A DNA stretch of 64,000 nt from Nonlabens sp. MB-3u-79 (GTDB lineage Bacteria > Bacteroidota > Bacteroidia > Flavobacteriales > Flavobacteriaceae): the NCBI RefSeq assembly GCF_002831625.1, contig NZ_CP025116.1:1116001-1180000 (forward strand), written 5' to 3'. Positions 55,507 to 64,000 of this stretch are shown piece after piece (position 1 is the stretch's first letter; each line of letters opens with the position of its first letter). Both the position numbers and the translations under genes were made by a program. A model generated the notes under the pieces. That model was given only the letters and a program-made list of their open reading frames with translations. It searched no databases and was not told where the DNA came from.

Positions 55507-55611
55507 TTATTTATTCCATTTTAAAGAAGGGTTGAGCGCTTCATATTCGGCCGTGAAAGCTGGTCTGAAACTAAGTCGTTCTGGTTCTTTGCTGTTGGGG
55601 AGGTGTTTCAT
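55507..55611 (-). CDS. Short ORF of 34 codons between hemB and recX
   Basis: ATG at 55609-55611, stop TAA at 55507-55509. The peptide starts MKHLPNSKEPERLS and continues FRPAFTAEYEALNPSLKWNK. It is three bases from recX and eight from hemB, on the same strand, so it is probably translated. The sequence is polar with no membrane span. I do not recognise it; it could be chance. Confidence 0.4.
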   Translation of the reverse strand: MKHLPNSKEPERLSFRPAFTAEYEALNPSLKWNK

Positions 55612-55619
55612 GACTGAAA

Positions 55620-56594
55620 TTAGGAAATCAACTTTACTATATCCTTAGCAAAATAACTAGCAATCAAGTCGGCACCAGCTCTTTTTATGGCAGTTACTTG
55701 TTCCATCATTACGTCATCGTGATTGAGCCAGCCTCTTTCGGCCGCTGCTTTAAGCATGGCATACTCGCCGCTTACTTGATATACACTTACAGGAACATCT
55801 ACTTCGTTTTTAATATCTCTAACGATGTCCAAGTAGCACAATCCTGGTTTTACCATGACTATATCAGCTCCTTCATCGATATCCATTAAGGTTTCTTTTA
55901 TGGCTTCACTGCGATTTGCAGGGTCCATTTGATAGCTTTTTTTATCTCCAAAACCTGGCGCACTATCCAGTGCATCTCTAAAAGGTCCATAAAAAGCACT
56001 CGCATATTTTGCCGAGTAGCTCATGATTCCTGTATCGGTAAACCCTTCTTCTTCTAGCGCTTCTCTGATATATAGAATACGTCCATCCATCATATCGCTA
56101 GGAGCCACCATATCAGCCCCAGCTTGTGCGTGTGAAATACTCATCTGTGCAAGCACTTCACAAGTCGCATCGTTTATAATCTTATGATTTTCTACAATAC
56201 CATCGTGACCGTAACTGGAATAAGGATCCAGAGCCACATCAGTCATTACGTACATTTCTGGAGCAACTTCTTTAACGGTTTTGATGGCACGTTGCATAAG
56301 GCCTTCTTTATTTAAAGCTTCTGTTCCTTTGTTATCTTTTAATTCGTCAGGTACTTTGACAAAAAGCAACACACTTTTCAGGCCCATACTCCAAAGTAAT
56401 TGCACTTCTTTTTTTAAAAGATCCAGGCTGTAACGGTAATAATCTGGCATGGAAGCGATTTCTTCTTTGATGCCTTTTCCTTCTACAATAAATAATGGGA
56501 CAATAAAATCACTTGGTGAGATTAAGGTTTGTTGTACCAGAGATCTTACCGAGGCACTGGTTCTTAATCTTCTATTTCTTCTTAGTGGATACAT
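55620..56594 (-). CDS. hemB: Delta-aminolevulinic acid dehydratase (porphobilinogen synthase)
   Basis: The 324-residue enzyme condenses two 5-aminolevulinate molecules to porphobilinogen. Active-site segments SAKYASAFYGPFRDA (Schiff-base Lys) and DIVMVKPGLCYLD are present; the start RRNRRLRTSASVRSLV is typical. The metal site reads DVALDPYSSYGHDG: the zinc cysteines are replaced by A/S-type residues, so the Mg-type site is expected. Confidence 0.96.
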   Translation of the reverse strand: MYPLRRNRRLRTSASVRSLVQQTLISPSDFIVPLFIVEGKGIKEEIASMPDYYRYSLDLLKKEVQLLWSMGLKSVLLFVKVPDELKDNKGTEALNKEGLMQRAIKTVKEVAPEMYVMTDVALDPYSSYGHDGIVENHKIINDATCEVLAQMSISHAQAGADMVAPSDMMDGRILYIREALEEEGFTDTGIMSYSAKYASAFYGPFRDALDSAPGFGDKKSYQMDPANRSEAIKETLMDIDEGADIVMVKPGLCYLDIVRDIKNEVDVPVSVYQVSGEYAMLKAAAERGWLNHDDVMMEQVTAIKRAGADLIASYFAKDIVKLIS

Positions 56595-56638
56595 ATTATA
56601 AATCTAGTTTATTGATGAGGTTGCGGTAATCCATCTTA

Positions 56639-56785
56639 TTAATTAGGAATCTTCAAAGTTACTTTCTTTGCGGTATTTAAAATCACGATAGCAGGAGTTT
56701 CTGTATTACTGTCTTTATGAAACTGGAATTGGTTTTGTATATAGTCATTGATTAGTAATGCTTCATTAAAAGTGATGGTTCTTCT
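56639..56785 (-). pseudogene. 3' gene remnant ahead of hemB
   Basis: A start-less open frame on the minus strand ends in TAA (56639-56641) and covers about 48 codons. Its peptide (RTITFNEALLINDYIQNQFQ, then ETPAIVILNTAKKVTLKIP) looks like a real protein C-terminus. It is cut near the boundary with the 249-bp repeat array. The parent gene is not recognised. Confidence 0.45.
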
Positions 56786-56812
56786 TTAAGTTTCTGTTCC
56801 CCAACCGTAAAA

Positions 56813-57310
56813 CCCTTTTGGTTGCTCGTTACGCTCGTCTCCAATACCGATATTCATCGGCACAAGCTCTGTTTTCCCTTTGAAAAAGGGAAATGTTTTT
56901 ACTTGTTTTTTTAGATCTAGTGAGGTATCAATTGCCGCAGGCTTGTTTTTAAATTCAAGTTCAAGTTCATTTTTAAATCCAGTTTCTTAAGAAACGGCAC
57001 CCTTTAGGGCTGGGGAAAAGGTTTCACAGCTAGTTTGTATTTTTCTTTCTCAATCGCATAGCCCTTTTGGTTGCTCGTTACGCTCGTCTCCAATACCGAT
57101 ATTCATCGGCACAAGCTCTGTTTTCCCTTTGAAAAAGGGAAATGCTTTTACTTGTTTTTTTAGATCTAGTGAGGTATCAATTGCCGCAGGCTTGTTTTTA
57201 AATTCAAGTTCAAGTTCATTTTCAAATCCAGGTTTTTAAGAAACGGCACCCTTCAGGGCTGGGGAAAAGGTTTCACAGCTAGTTTGTATTTTTCTCTCTC
57301 AATCGCATAG
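56813..57310. repeat. 249-bp tandem repeat, two full copies
   Basis: Copies at 56813-57061 and 57062-57310 are nearly identical with an exact 249-bp period. Each holds hairpins CCGAT-ATTC-ATCGG and TTTCCCTTT-GA-AAAGGGAAA, direct AAGTTC repeats and the CACCCTTTAGGG module also seen at 34435. Confidence 0.92.
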
Positions 57311-57408
57311 CCCTTTTGGTTGCTCGCTACGCTCGCTCGTCGCCAATCTGTTATCTACTTCGGCAAGCTCAGCATTAAACAGATGAAAAAGGGAAATGCT
57401 TTTTTTAG
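57311..57408. repeat. Partial third copy of the 249-bp repeat
   Basis: It starts like the full unit (CCCTTTTGGTTGCTCG) and shares AAAAAGGGAAATGCTTTT but the middle is replaced by unrelated sequence. Confidence 0.8.
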
Positions 57409-57468
57409 TTCTTTTTCCAAAGGATAGAATTAATTCTACCCTTTGGGAAAAGCGATCTCAGGAATAAA

Positions 57469-58221
57469 TTATTCCTTTTTCAAAATCGTACTGCTTGCTT
57501 GTGCGGTGCACATTACTGTAAGATCGGCAATATTTACGTGTGCCGGTCTGGTCAGTGCAAATAGAATGACATCAGCCACATCCTGTGGTTGTAGGGGCAT
57601 GTAGCCTTGATATACTTTATCTGCTCTTTCTGTATCTCCTTTAAATCGCACCTCGCTAAAGTTAGTTTGTACGAGCCCTGGATTTACAGCACCCACTCTA
57701 ATATTGTAGGGATTTAAATCCAGTCGCATTCCAGTAGTAATGGCGTCGACAGCATGTTTAGAACCGCAATATACATTTCCATTAGGATAGACTTCTTTTC
57801 CTGCCGTAGAGCCTATGTTGATGATGTGACCGCTTTTACGCTCGCGCATTTGTGGCATTACAGCATGACTTACATAAAGCAAGCCTTTGACATTAATATC
57901 CATCATCGCGTCCCAATCTTCTAAACTACCTTTGTCGATAGGGTCTAGTCCATGAGCGTTTCCTGCATTATTAATCAAGATATCGATTTTATTGAAGGGT
58001 GATTTGGTAAGGCTATGTATTTGTTTTTCTACTGTTTTTTGATCGCGCACATCAAAGCAAAGCGTTTCCACAGGAACCTGTTGAGAAAGCTCTTGTTTTA
58101 ATTCGGCTAATTTTTCTTGGTTACGTCCACAAAGCACTAATGCAAAATCATTTTTGGCAAGTATTTGTGCTGTAGCGAGTCCTATTCCGCTTGTTGCTCC
58201 GGTAATCAGTGCTGTTTTCAT
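57469..58221 (-). CDS. SDR-family NAD(P)-dependent oxidoreductase
   Basis: The start is taken at 58221 so that the protein begins MKTALITGATSGIG, the SDR nucleotide loop. The catalytic Ser is in IGSTAG and Tyr/Lys in YCGSKHA; NNAGNAHG is also seen. The layout is like YdfG, a short-chain dehydrogenase of serine or 3-hydroxy acids; the substrate is not settled. It is a lone minus-strand gene beside the repeat array. Confidence 0.88.
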   Translation of the reverse strand: MKTALITGATSGIGLATAQILAKNDFALVLCGRNQEKLAELKQELSQQVPVETLCFDVRDQKTVEKQIHSLTKSPFNKIDILINNAGNAHGLDPIDKGSLEDWDAMMDINVKGLLYVSHAVMPQMRERKSGHIINIGSTAGKEVYPNGNVYCGSKHAVDAITTGMRLDLNPYNIRVGAVNPGLVQTNFSEVRFKGDTERADKVYQGYMPLQPQDVADVILFALTRPAHVNIADLTVMCTAQASSTILKKE

Positions 58222-58567
58222 ATCTGATGTTTCTAACAAAAATAGGGAAAAGCTACTGGCGATTTGTTGGATTTATGTTATGGTTTTTATTTTCTAAGAA
58301 AAGGAAAGTTGATGCAAAATCAGCATGCATCAGAAAGCAAAGGTGTTAACAATCGATAACATAAAAACATACTTCTGTGAAGTATATCCAACAGTCCTAC
58401 GTTAAATTTGGTAGTTAAAGAAGCGAGGCTAATTTTAACGTCTTTTAAACAGTTCTATCTTTGATGATTGGGCATTTTTGTAATTCTCTGACATCGCTAG
58501 TTACTAATGAAAATGGAGGATTAAAGTTTTGACGAGTTTACTAAATATGATTTAAGAAAATATACTT
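58222..58567. promoter_or_regulatory. Intergenic region before the Bat operon
   Basis: It holds a perfect dyad ATACTTC-TGT-GAAGTAT at 58369-58385 and a looser TGTTA/TAACA pair just before it. The dyad may be an operator for the operon that starts at 58568. No coding frame is seen. Confidence 0.45.
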
Positions 58568-59572
58568 ATGGATCAACAAAATACGCAGGTAGATATTGCG
58601 AGTATCAATGAAAAAGTGGCACAGGAAAGCCAGTTTGTGGAGTTACTCGTCAATGAAATGAATAAGGTAATTGTAGGTCAACAATACATGATAGAACGCT
58701 TGCTTATAGGTCTTTTGGGTCGTGGGCATATTCTATTAGAAGGAGTTCCTGGACTTGCAAAAACACTCGCTATTACAACGCTTTCTAAAGCAGTAAGCGG
58801 TTCTTTTTCAAGAATCCAATTTACACCAGACCTTCTTCCAGCAGATGTGGTAGGTACATTGATTTACAACATGAAAGATGGCGAATTCAACATCAAGAAA
58901 GGACCCATATTTGCCAACTTTGTCCTTGCAGATGAGATCAACCGTGCACCAGCTAAAGTACAGAGTGCGCTTTTAGAGGCTATGCAGGAAAAGCAGGTAA
59001 CCATAGGGGATACCACATTTATATTAGAGAAACCATTTTTAGTAATGGCGACTCAAAACCCAGTAGATCAAGAAGGAACTTACCCATTGCCAGAAGCACA
59101 AATGGACCGTTTTATGTTAAAAACGGTCATCGATTACCCTTCGATTGCTGATGAGCAGTTTATCATGCGAGCAAATCTTAAGAAAGATTTCCCTGAGCCT
59201 AATGCAGTGGTGTCCGTAGAACAAATTTTACGTGCTCAAGATGCGGTAGAAATTGTTTACATGGATGAAAAGATCGAGAAGTACATTCTAGACATTGTCT
59301 TTGCGACTCGTTACCCAGAGAAATACAACTTAGCTGAGTTGAAGCCCTTGATATCCTTTGGGGCATCTCCACGTGGATCGATCAATCTTGCCAAAGCTGC
59401 AAAATGTTATGCTTTTATAAAACGACGTGGTTATGTTGTTCCTGAAGATGTACGAGCTGTAGTACTTGATGTATTGCGTCATAGAATAGGAATTACTTAT
59501 GAAGCAGAAGCAGAAAACTACACGACGGAAGACATCGTAAACAAGATCGTAAATACTATTGAGGTACCATAA
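58568..59572 (+). CDS. MoxR-family AAA+ ATPase
   Basis: The 334-residue chaperone-like ATPase has Walker A GVPGLAKT, Walker B FVLADEINRAP, LLEAMQEKQVTI and MATQNPVDQEGTYPLPEAQ. In Bat operons it probably serves the metal-dependent assembly of the VWA proteins encoded downstream. It is the first gene of the operon MoxR-DUF58-BatD-like-BatA-BatB. Confidence 0.95.
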   Translation: MDQQNTQVDIASINEKVAQESQFVELLVNEMNKVIVGQQYMIERLLIGLLGRGHILLEGVPGLAKTLAITTLSKAVSGSFSRIQFTPDLLPADVVGTLIYNMKDGEFNIKKGPIFANFVLADEINRAPAKVQSALLEAMQEKQVTIGDTTFILEKPFLVMATQNPVDQEGTYPLPEAQMDRFMLKTVIDYPSIADEQFIMRANLKKDFPEPNAVVSVEQILRAQDAVEIVYMDEKIEKYILDIVFATRYPEKYNLAELKPLISFGASPRGSINLAKAAKCYAFIKRRGYVVPEDVRAVVLDVLRHRIGITYEAEAENYTTEDIVNKIVNTIEVP

Positions 59573-59686
59573 TCGGGTTTACCGTATCCAGTTGCAGTAT
59601 GCAGATTTTGTCTGGTACTACTTGACTAATATTTTAAGTCAAAAACTGAATATTGAACACTGAGATTGTTAACCGTAATTTGAATA

Positions 59687-60550
59687 ATGAACACACAAGA
59701 ACTCCTTAAAAAAGTACGTAAGATCGAGATCAAAACTCGTCGCTTGAGCGATGCTGTTTTTGGTGGCGAGTACCACAGTGCTTTTAAAGGGCGCGGGATG
59801 ACTTTTAGCGAGGTGCGACAGTACCAGTTTGGAGATGATGTGCGTAACATCGACTGGAATGTAACTGCTAGATACAGTGAACCCTATATTAAAGTTTTTG
59901 AAGAGGAACGAGAGTTGACCTTAATGCTGGTAGCAGACATTAGCGGTTCGACATTTTTTGGAACTCAAGAGCAAATTAAAAAAGAAATTATAACAGAGTT
60001 GTGCGCCACACTAGCTTTTAGTGCCATGCAAAACAATGATAAAGTAGGATTACTGCTATTTTCAGACCGGGTAGAATTGTACATTCCGCCTAAGAAAGGA
60101 AAATTTCATATTCTTAGAATTATCAGAGAACTACTAGAATTCAAACCTCAAGGGGCCGGTACCGATGTGGCTGGAGCATTGAAGTTTCTAGCGGGTGTCC
60201 TTAAGAAAAAAGCCATCGTATTTGTGATGTCAGATTTCATGAGTGCCGACTATAAAAAAACGCTTCAAATTGCAGGTCGCAAGCACGATGTCACCGGAAT
60301 TAGAGTTTATGACCAGCGGGAGGCAGAAATGCCTAAAATGGGACTCGTGCAATTCAAAGATCAAGAAACAGGAGCCTCACAATTGATCAACACCAGCTCT
60401 AAATCGGCACGCATTACATATGCTGCTTATCACAAAGAATGTGCTGCTTATTTTAAAGATGCTTTCACAAGATCTGATGCAGGCGCAATACATTTAGAAA
60501 CACAAGAGAATTATACCAAGAAACTATTAGGATACTTTAAAGCACGATGA
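59687..60550 (+). CDS. DUF58 domain protein
   Basis: The 287-residue protein has the DUF58 signature GMTFSEVRQYQFGDDVRNIDWN and ARYSEPYIKVFEEERELT, followed by a VWA-like part (MLVADISGS). It is found with MoxR in aerotolerance and stress operons. The stop overlaps the next ATG by four bases. Confidence 0.93.
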   Translation: MNTQELLKKVRKIEIKTRRLSDAVFGGEYHSAFKGRGMTFSEVRQYQFGDDVRNIDWNVTARYSEPYIKVFEEERELTLMLVADISGSTFFGTQEQIKKEIITELCATLAFSAMQNNDKVGLLLFSDRVELYIPPKKGKFHILRIIRELLEFKPQGAGTDVAGALKFLAGVLKKKAIVFVMSDFMSADYKKTLQIAGRKHDVTGIRVYDQREAEMPKMGLVQFKDQETGASQLINTSSKSARITYAAYHKECAAYFKDAFTRSDAGAIHLETQENYTKKLLGYFKAR

Positions 60551-62196
60551 TCAAAAAATTAGTGTACATATCGTTTTTATTATGCATCGCCATAACTACT
60601 GCCCAAGATCAGACAAAGACGGAGGTAACTACAAAGGTAGATCGTGACTTGATTAAAATAGGTGAAGAAGTAAAACTAGGAATCAGCGTAGAAGCTGATT
60701 TAGGTGATTTGATCATTTTTCCTGAGCAACAAACTATGGGTGCTATGGAAGTGTTGCAGAGTTATCCGGTAGATAGTTTGAGAATTGCCGATAAAATCAG
60801 GTTGTTCAAGCAATATGGTATTACGCAATTTGACTCGGGGGATTACTGGGTCCCGCGATTGCAGATATTGAAAAACAACCGGAGTATACAATCAGACTCT
60901 GTATTGATAAGTGTGCGAGAAGTGGTTGTTGACACTACTAAACAAGGCATGTTTCCTATCAAGGATTCGGTAGATATAGCCGACAGATCTACTCTTTCCT
61001 ACAGCTGGATGTGGTGGTTATTGCTGTTAATTCCCGTGGTGATTGTAGTTGTTTTGCTTTCGCGAAAGCGGGAACAAAAAACCTATGAAGAAACCTTACA
61101 GCCTTATGAATGGACCAAATACCGTTTAAAATTACTGGACGATAGTGGCCGTCTCGAAAATCGGGAATGGAAGGAATATTATACAGAGCTTACGTACATT
61201 ATTAGAAGGTATATCGACTCTAAAGTCTACGGTCATTCCCTAGAAAGTACCACTGGACAGTTGATTAAGGAGCTCAAGATTGCCATGTCTGAAAAAGGTA
61301 TGCACATTACTGATAAAACACAATCCAGGCTAGAAGAAATCCTTCAAAAGGCCGATTTGGTAAAATTTGCTACTGCTGGTGGAGATGCCATAAGTGCTAA
61401 GGAAGACCGACAGCGTACCATGGAAATCATCAACAATATCCATCAAGTATTGCCGCCACCTACTGAAGAAGAACTCATGCAGGATGCGAGTTACAGACGT
61501 AAGCAAGAAATTAAAAAACGCACTCGCCACATCTCCATCGGTATCGCAGCTGGGCTTGTTGCTTTGGGAATAGCGGCTGGAATCTGGGGGTATATATCAG
61601 GATTTGATAATGTAACAGACAAGGTTTTTGGGAATTCTCAAAGAGCACTTACTGAGCAGATCTGGTTGACCAGTGAATACGGCATGCCACCCGTGCAGTT
61701 GAATTCGCCAGATATTTTAGTACGTCAGGACAGTACAAATTTAGGAGAAGTATTTAAACAGTTTGCTTCTTCAATTGACGAATTTGCATCTGGGGACATT
61801 GCCGACGACTTTTATATAGGTGTTATTACGTTTACTATGGGGTCAGCTGATGGTGATGCAGAAATTGAACTTGATCCAAAGGTGGTAAGAGATAATATGA
61901 CCATAATTTTAGATAAAATGGGAGCAACCGATATCTTGATGTTGGAAGATGAGGTAGAAATAGATGGAGTTAAAGGCGTGTCTTTAGAAGGCACTTATCA
62001 GCTCGGTAATGATGATTATGAGTACGATATTCTTATGATGTCTAATCGGGTAGGGATAGATCAAATCATCATCACCAATAAGAAAGATAATGAAGAAGAC
62101 GCTGATCGCAAATTTGGAAGAATTTTGAGAGAACGAGTGAGAAGCTCTATCGTATTTCCATCTTTTGATGATGGTAAAAAGAAGAAAGAAGAATGA
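60547..62196 (+). CDS. BatD-like/DUF4381-type Bat operon protein
   Basis: The 549-residue protein has a signal peptide, a periplasmic part (about 20-150), one membrane span (MWWLLLLIPVVIVVVLL, about 155-171), a cytosolic helical domain with EWKEYYTELTYIIRRYI, a second span (about 327-347) and a DUF2167-like tail. An exact palindrome at 61056 places SRKRE right after the first span. It is a Flavobacteria form of the Bat operon; its function is not defined. Confidence 0.85.
   Translation: MIKKLVYISFLLCIAITTAQDQTKTEVTTKVDRDLIKIGEEVKLGISVEADLGDLIIFPEQQTMGAMEVLQSYPVDSLRIADKIRLFKQYGITQFDSGDYWVPRLQILKNNRSIQSDSVLISVREVVVDTTKQGMFPIKDSVDIADRSTLSYSWMWWLLLLIPVVIVVVLLSRKREQKTYEETLQPYEWTKYRLKLLDDSGRLENREWKEYYTELTYIIRRYIDSKVYGHSLESTTGQLIKELKIAMSEKGMHITDKTQSRLEEILQKADLVKFATAGGDAISAKEDRQRTMEIINNIHQVLPPPTEEELMQDASYRRKQEIKKRTRHISIGIAAGLVALGIAAGIWGYISGFDNVTDKVFGNSQRALTEQIWLTSEYGMPPVQLNSPDILVRQDSTNLGEVFKQFASSIDEFASGDIADDFYIGVITFTMGSADGDAEIELDPKVVRDNMTIILDKMGATDILMLEDEVEIDGVKGVSLEGTYQLGNDDYEYDILMMSNRVGIDQIIITNKKDNEEDADRKFGRILRERVRSSIVFPSFDDGKKKKEE
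61056..61069. repeat. GCTTTCGCGAAAGC palindrome, exact
   Basis: Within the BatD-like gene, encoding LSRKR just after its membrane span; followed by GGGAACA. Confidence 0.95.
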
Positions 62197-63206
62197 TGGA
62201 CTGGTTTACAAATATCAAGTTTGCCTCACCAGAAATGTTTTGGTTGCTGCTGGCTTTGCCTGTGGTGATCGCTTTTTACATTTGGACTTTTAATAGACAG
62301 AATGCGCAAATACAAGTTTCTTCAATTAAAGGTTTTCAAAATAAAGGATCTCTATTAGGAAAATTGAGGCCCTTACTTTTTGTGTTGAGATTGCTAGCTT
62401 TGACCTTAATTATCATTGCTCTTGCAAGACCTCAAACAACTGATGTTACTACAAAGACTCAAACAACAAACGGTATAGATATCGTTCTTGCCGTGGATGT
62501 AAGTGCGAGCATGCTGGCTAGAGACTTTGAACCCGATAGGCTAGAAGCTACTAAAGAAGTTGCTGCAAATTTCATTAATGGAAGACCTAACGACCGTATA
62601 GGCGTTGTGGTGTATGCTGGAGAAAGCTACACAAAAACACCTATCACCACAGATGAAAGCATTTCTCTAAAAGCAATAAAAGACATCAAATTTGACGGTG
62701 TTCTAGAAAATGGAACGGCAATAGGAATGGGACTTGCTACCTCAGTAAATAGACTGAAAGAAAGTGAAGCGCTGAGTAAAGTGATTATTTTAATGACTGA
62801 TGGAGTGAACAACAGCGGTTTTCTCGACCCTAAAATAGCCAGTGAATTAGCGGTAGAGTTTGGCATTAAAGTGTACACCATTGGAATAGGTACTAACGGC
62901 AACGCATTGTCTCCTTATGCTCAATTACCTGATGGAAGATTCCAGTTTAGAATGTCTCCCGTAGAAATTGATGAAGAGCTCATGAAACAAATCGCTGCTG
63001 ATACCGGTGGTAAATATTTTAGAGCAGACAATAATAAAAAGCTTAAAGAAATTTATGCGGAGATTGACAAACTAGAAAAAACAGAGATCGAGCAATTTGA
63101 GTTCTATAACATAGAAGAAAAATACAGGGATATTGTCTTACTGGCTTTACTATTTATAGGTGTAGAAATGTTATTGCGATATACCATTTTTAAAACCGCG
63201 GCCTGA
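62193..63206 (+). CDS. batA: VWA domain membrane protein (BatA)
   Basis: The 337-residue protein has two N-terminal spans, a von Willebrand A domain and a C-terminal span. The MIDAS metal site is DVSASM with a Thr in the loop and TDG later; LARDFEPDRLEATK is the BatA marker. Bat proteins are tied to oxygen tolerance in Bacteroides, as published, but the molecular role is unclear. It overlaps the preceding gene by four bases. Confidence 0.93.
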   Translation: MMDWFTNIKFASPEMFWLLLALPVVIAFYIWTFNRQNAQIQVSSIKGFQNKGSLLGKLRPLLFVLRLLALTLIIIALARPQTTDVTTKTQTTNGIDIVLAVDVSASMLARDFEPDRLEATKEVAANFINGRPNDRIGVVVYAGESYTKTPITTDESISLKAIKDIKFDGVLENGTAIGMGLATSVNRLKESEALSKVIILMTDGVNNSGFLDPKIASELAVEFGIKVYTIGIGTNGNALSPYAQLPDGRFQFRMSPVEIDEELMKQIAADTGGKYFRADNNKKLKEIYAEIDKLEKTEIEQFEFYNIEEKYRDIVLLALLFIGVEMLLRYTIFKTAA

Positions 63207-63304
63207 CGAATTTAAAAGCTCCTTCAGCTGATTTGTGCTGAGTTGGTAGGGGAAGCAGTTGGGAAAGGAAGCATTAACTAATCAAAGAAAACGAACAGTA
63301 GAAA

Positions 63305-64000
63305 GTGTATATACTAGAAGAAAAAATATATTTCTGGATTTTGTGTCTTATCCCAGTCTTGATCGTTCTATTTATTGGACTTTCTTACTGGAGGTATCGC
63401 GCACAAAAAAAGTATGCTACTAAGCAAATGCTGGATCATTTGATTCCAGACCGCTCTTGGTTCAAGCCTATCTTAAAATTGGTAACCGTTTGTGTGGGAA
63501 TTGCATTTTTAGTTTTGGCGCTGGTGAACCTTAAAGCAGGCGAAAAAACAGAAACTGTAAATCGAGAAGGTGTCGATATTGTCTTTGCAGTAGATGTTTC
63601 AAAATCTATGCTGGCCGAAGATATCGCTCCTAACCGATTGGAAAAATCCCAACGTTTAGTGACAGAGATCATCAACAACTTAGCAAGTGATCGCATAGGA
63701 CTAATTGCTTATGCTGGAAGCGCCGTGCCACAATTACCGATCACCACAGATTACGGAAGTGCAAAAATGTTCTTGCAATCCTTGAATACCGAATTGATTT
63801 CCAGTCAAGGAACCGCTATTAACGAGGCGATACAGTTGGCAGAAAGTTATTATAGTGACGAGACAGAAGCTGCAAAAATTTTAGTCATCATCAGCGATGG
63901 AGAAGACCATGAAGGAGAGAGCGTTGCCGTTGCTGAAGCTGCTGCTGAGAAGGGAATACGCATCTTTACTATAGGAGTAGGAACTGAAAAAGGAACTACC
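63305..64000 (+). CDS. batB: VWA domain membrane protein (BatB), 3' end outside window
   Basis: A GTG start at 63305 yields MYILEEKIYFW, the standard BatB opening; 232 codons are within the window. It has two spans, the MIDAS motif DVSKSM and ISDGEDHEGE, and PNRLEKSQRL. It is 98 bases after BatA. It has no ATG start, so the gene is easily missed. Confidence 0.9.
   Translation, partial: MYILEEKIYFWILCLIPVLIVLFIGLSYWRYRAQKKYATKQMLDHLIPDRSWFKPILKLVTVCVGIAFLVLALVNLKAGEKTETVNREGVDIVFAVDVSKSMLAEDIAPNRLEKSQRLVTEIINNLASDRIGLIAYAGSAVPQLPITTDYGSAKMFLQSLNTELISSQGTAINEAIQLAESYYSDETEAAKILVIISDGEDHEGESVAVAEAAAEKGIRIFTIGVGTEKGTT

Overview
The window reads as chromosome of a marine-type member of the Flavobacteriaceae (Bacteroidota). 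Evidence: a type IX secretion C-terminal sorting domain on a peptidase, many family-specific proteins (DUF3078, DUF4270, Bat-operon proteins, P-rich single-span peptides), promoters of the TAnnTTTG type instead of Shine-Dalgarno-led genes, an atpD-atpC pair standing alone, and low G+C. A GCTTTCGCGAAAGC palindrome is scattered throughout; I associate it from memory with Nonlabens/Dokdonia-like genomes, but the genus cannot be proven here.

Layout. 1-3080: PSP1-domain protein (cut by the window edge), a universal stress protein and a YceI-like protein. 3321-5925: a tRNA-Asn gene and a 2.5 kb segment bounded by a 40-bp duplication of the tRNA 3' end plus its terminator, holding a secreted unknown protein, an alpha/beta hydrolase and two decayed copies of one C-terminal coding fragment. 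6034-13766: RseP, a secreted M1 aminopeptidase, SCO1, DUF3078 protein and an outer-membrane receptor. 13858-23435: LepA, a CPA1 antiporter with RCK domain, Usp-SulP operon, metallo-hydrolase and a lipoprotein subtilase. 23759-29603: small membrane peptide, RibE, PdxA, then a lipid-linked run yceD-rpmF-fabH-accB-accC. 29757-33741: a large SprA-like outer-membrane protein and a TlpA-like lipoprotein. 33771-34540: dense non-coding repeats. 34606-39429 (minus): panC-panD-flippase-like-esterase-like-radA. 39538-43836: starch-synthase-like, DUF4270, glmS. 44122-45981: atpD-atpC. 46193-47814: ankyrin protein and an XRE/DUF2975 pair with twin operators. 48064-54092: biotin cluster bioF-DUF2007-bioD-bioA-KAS-bioB, followed by a cupin/JmjC protein. 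55027-56594 (minus): hemB, a 34-codon ORF, recX. 56639-57408: gene remnant plus 249-bp tandem repeats. 57469-58221: SDR. 58568-64000: MoxR-DUF58-BatD-like-BatA-BatB (Bat operon, cut by the window edge).

The strongest unexplained signal is the 14-16 bp palindrome: 10 exact and 4 one-mismatch copies in 64 kb, mostly inside genes, in all three reading frames, always in frame, with no obvious protein-level logic. Other points of note are the tRNA-Asn duplication and its enclosed segment, the twin 19-bp dyads before the DUF2975 gene, an esterase-like protein without its nucleophile, a starch-synthase-like protein without its glycine-rich substrate loop, and two mosaic repeat islands sharing a module 22 kb apart.
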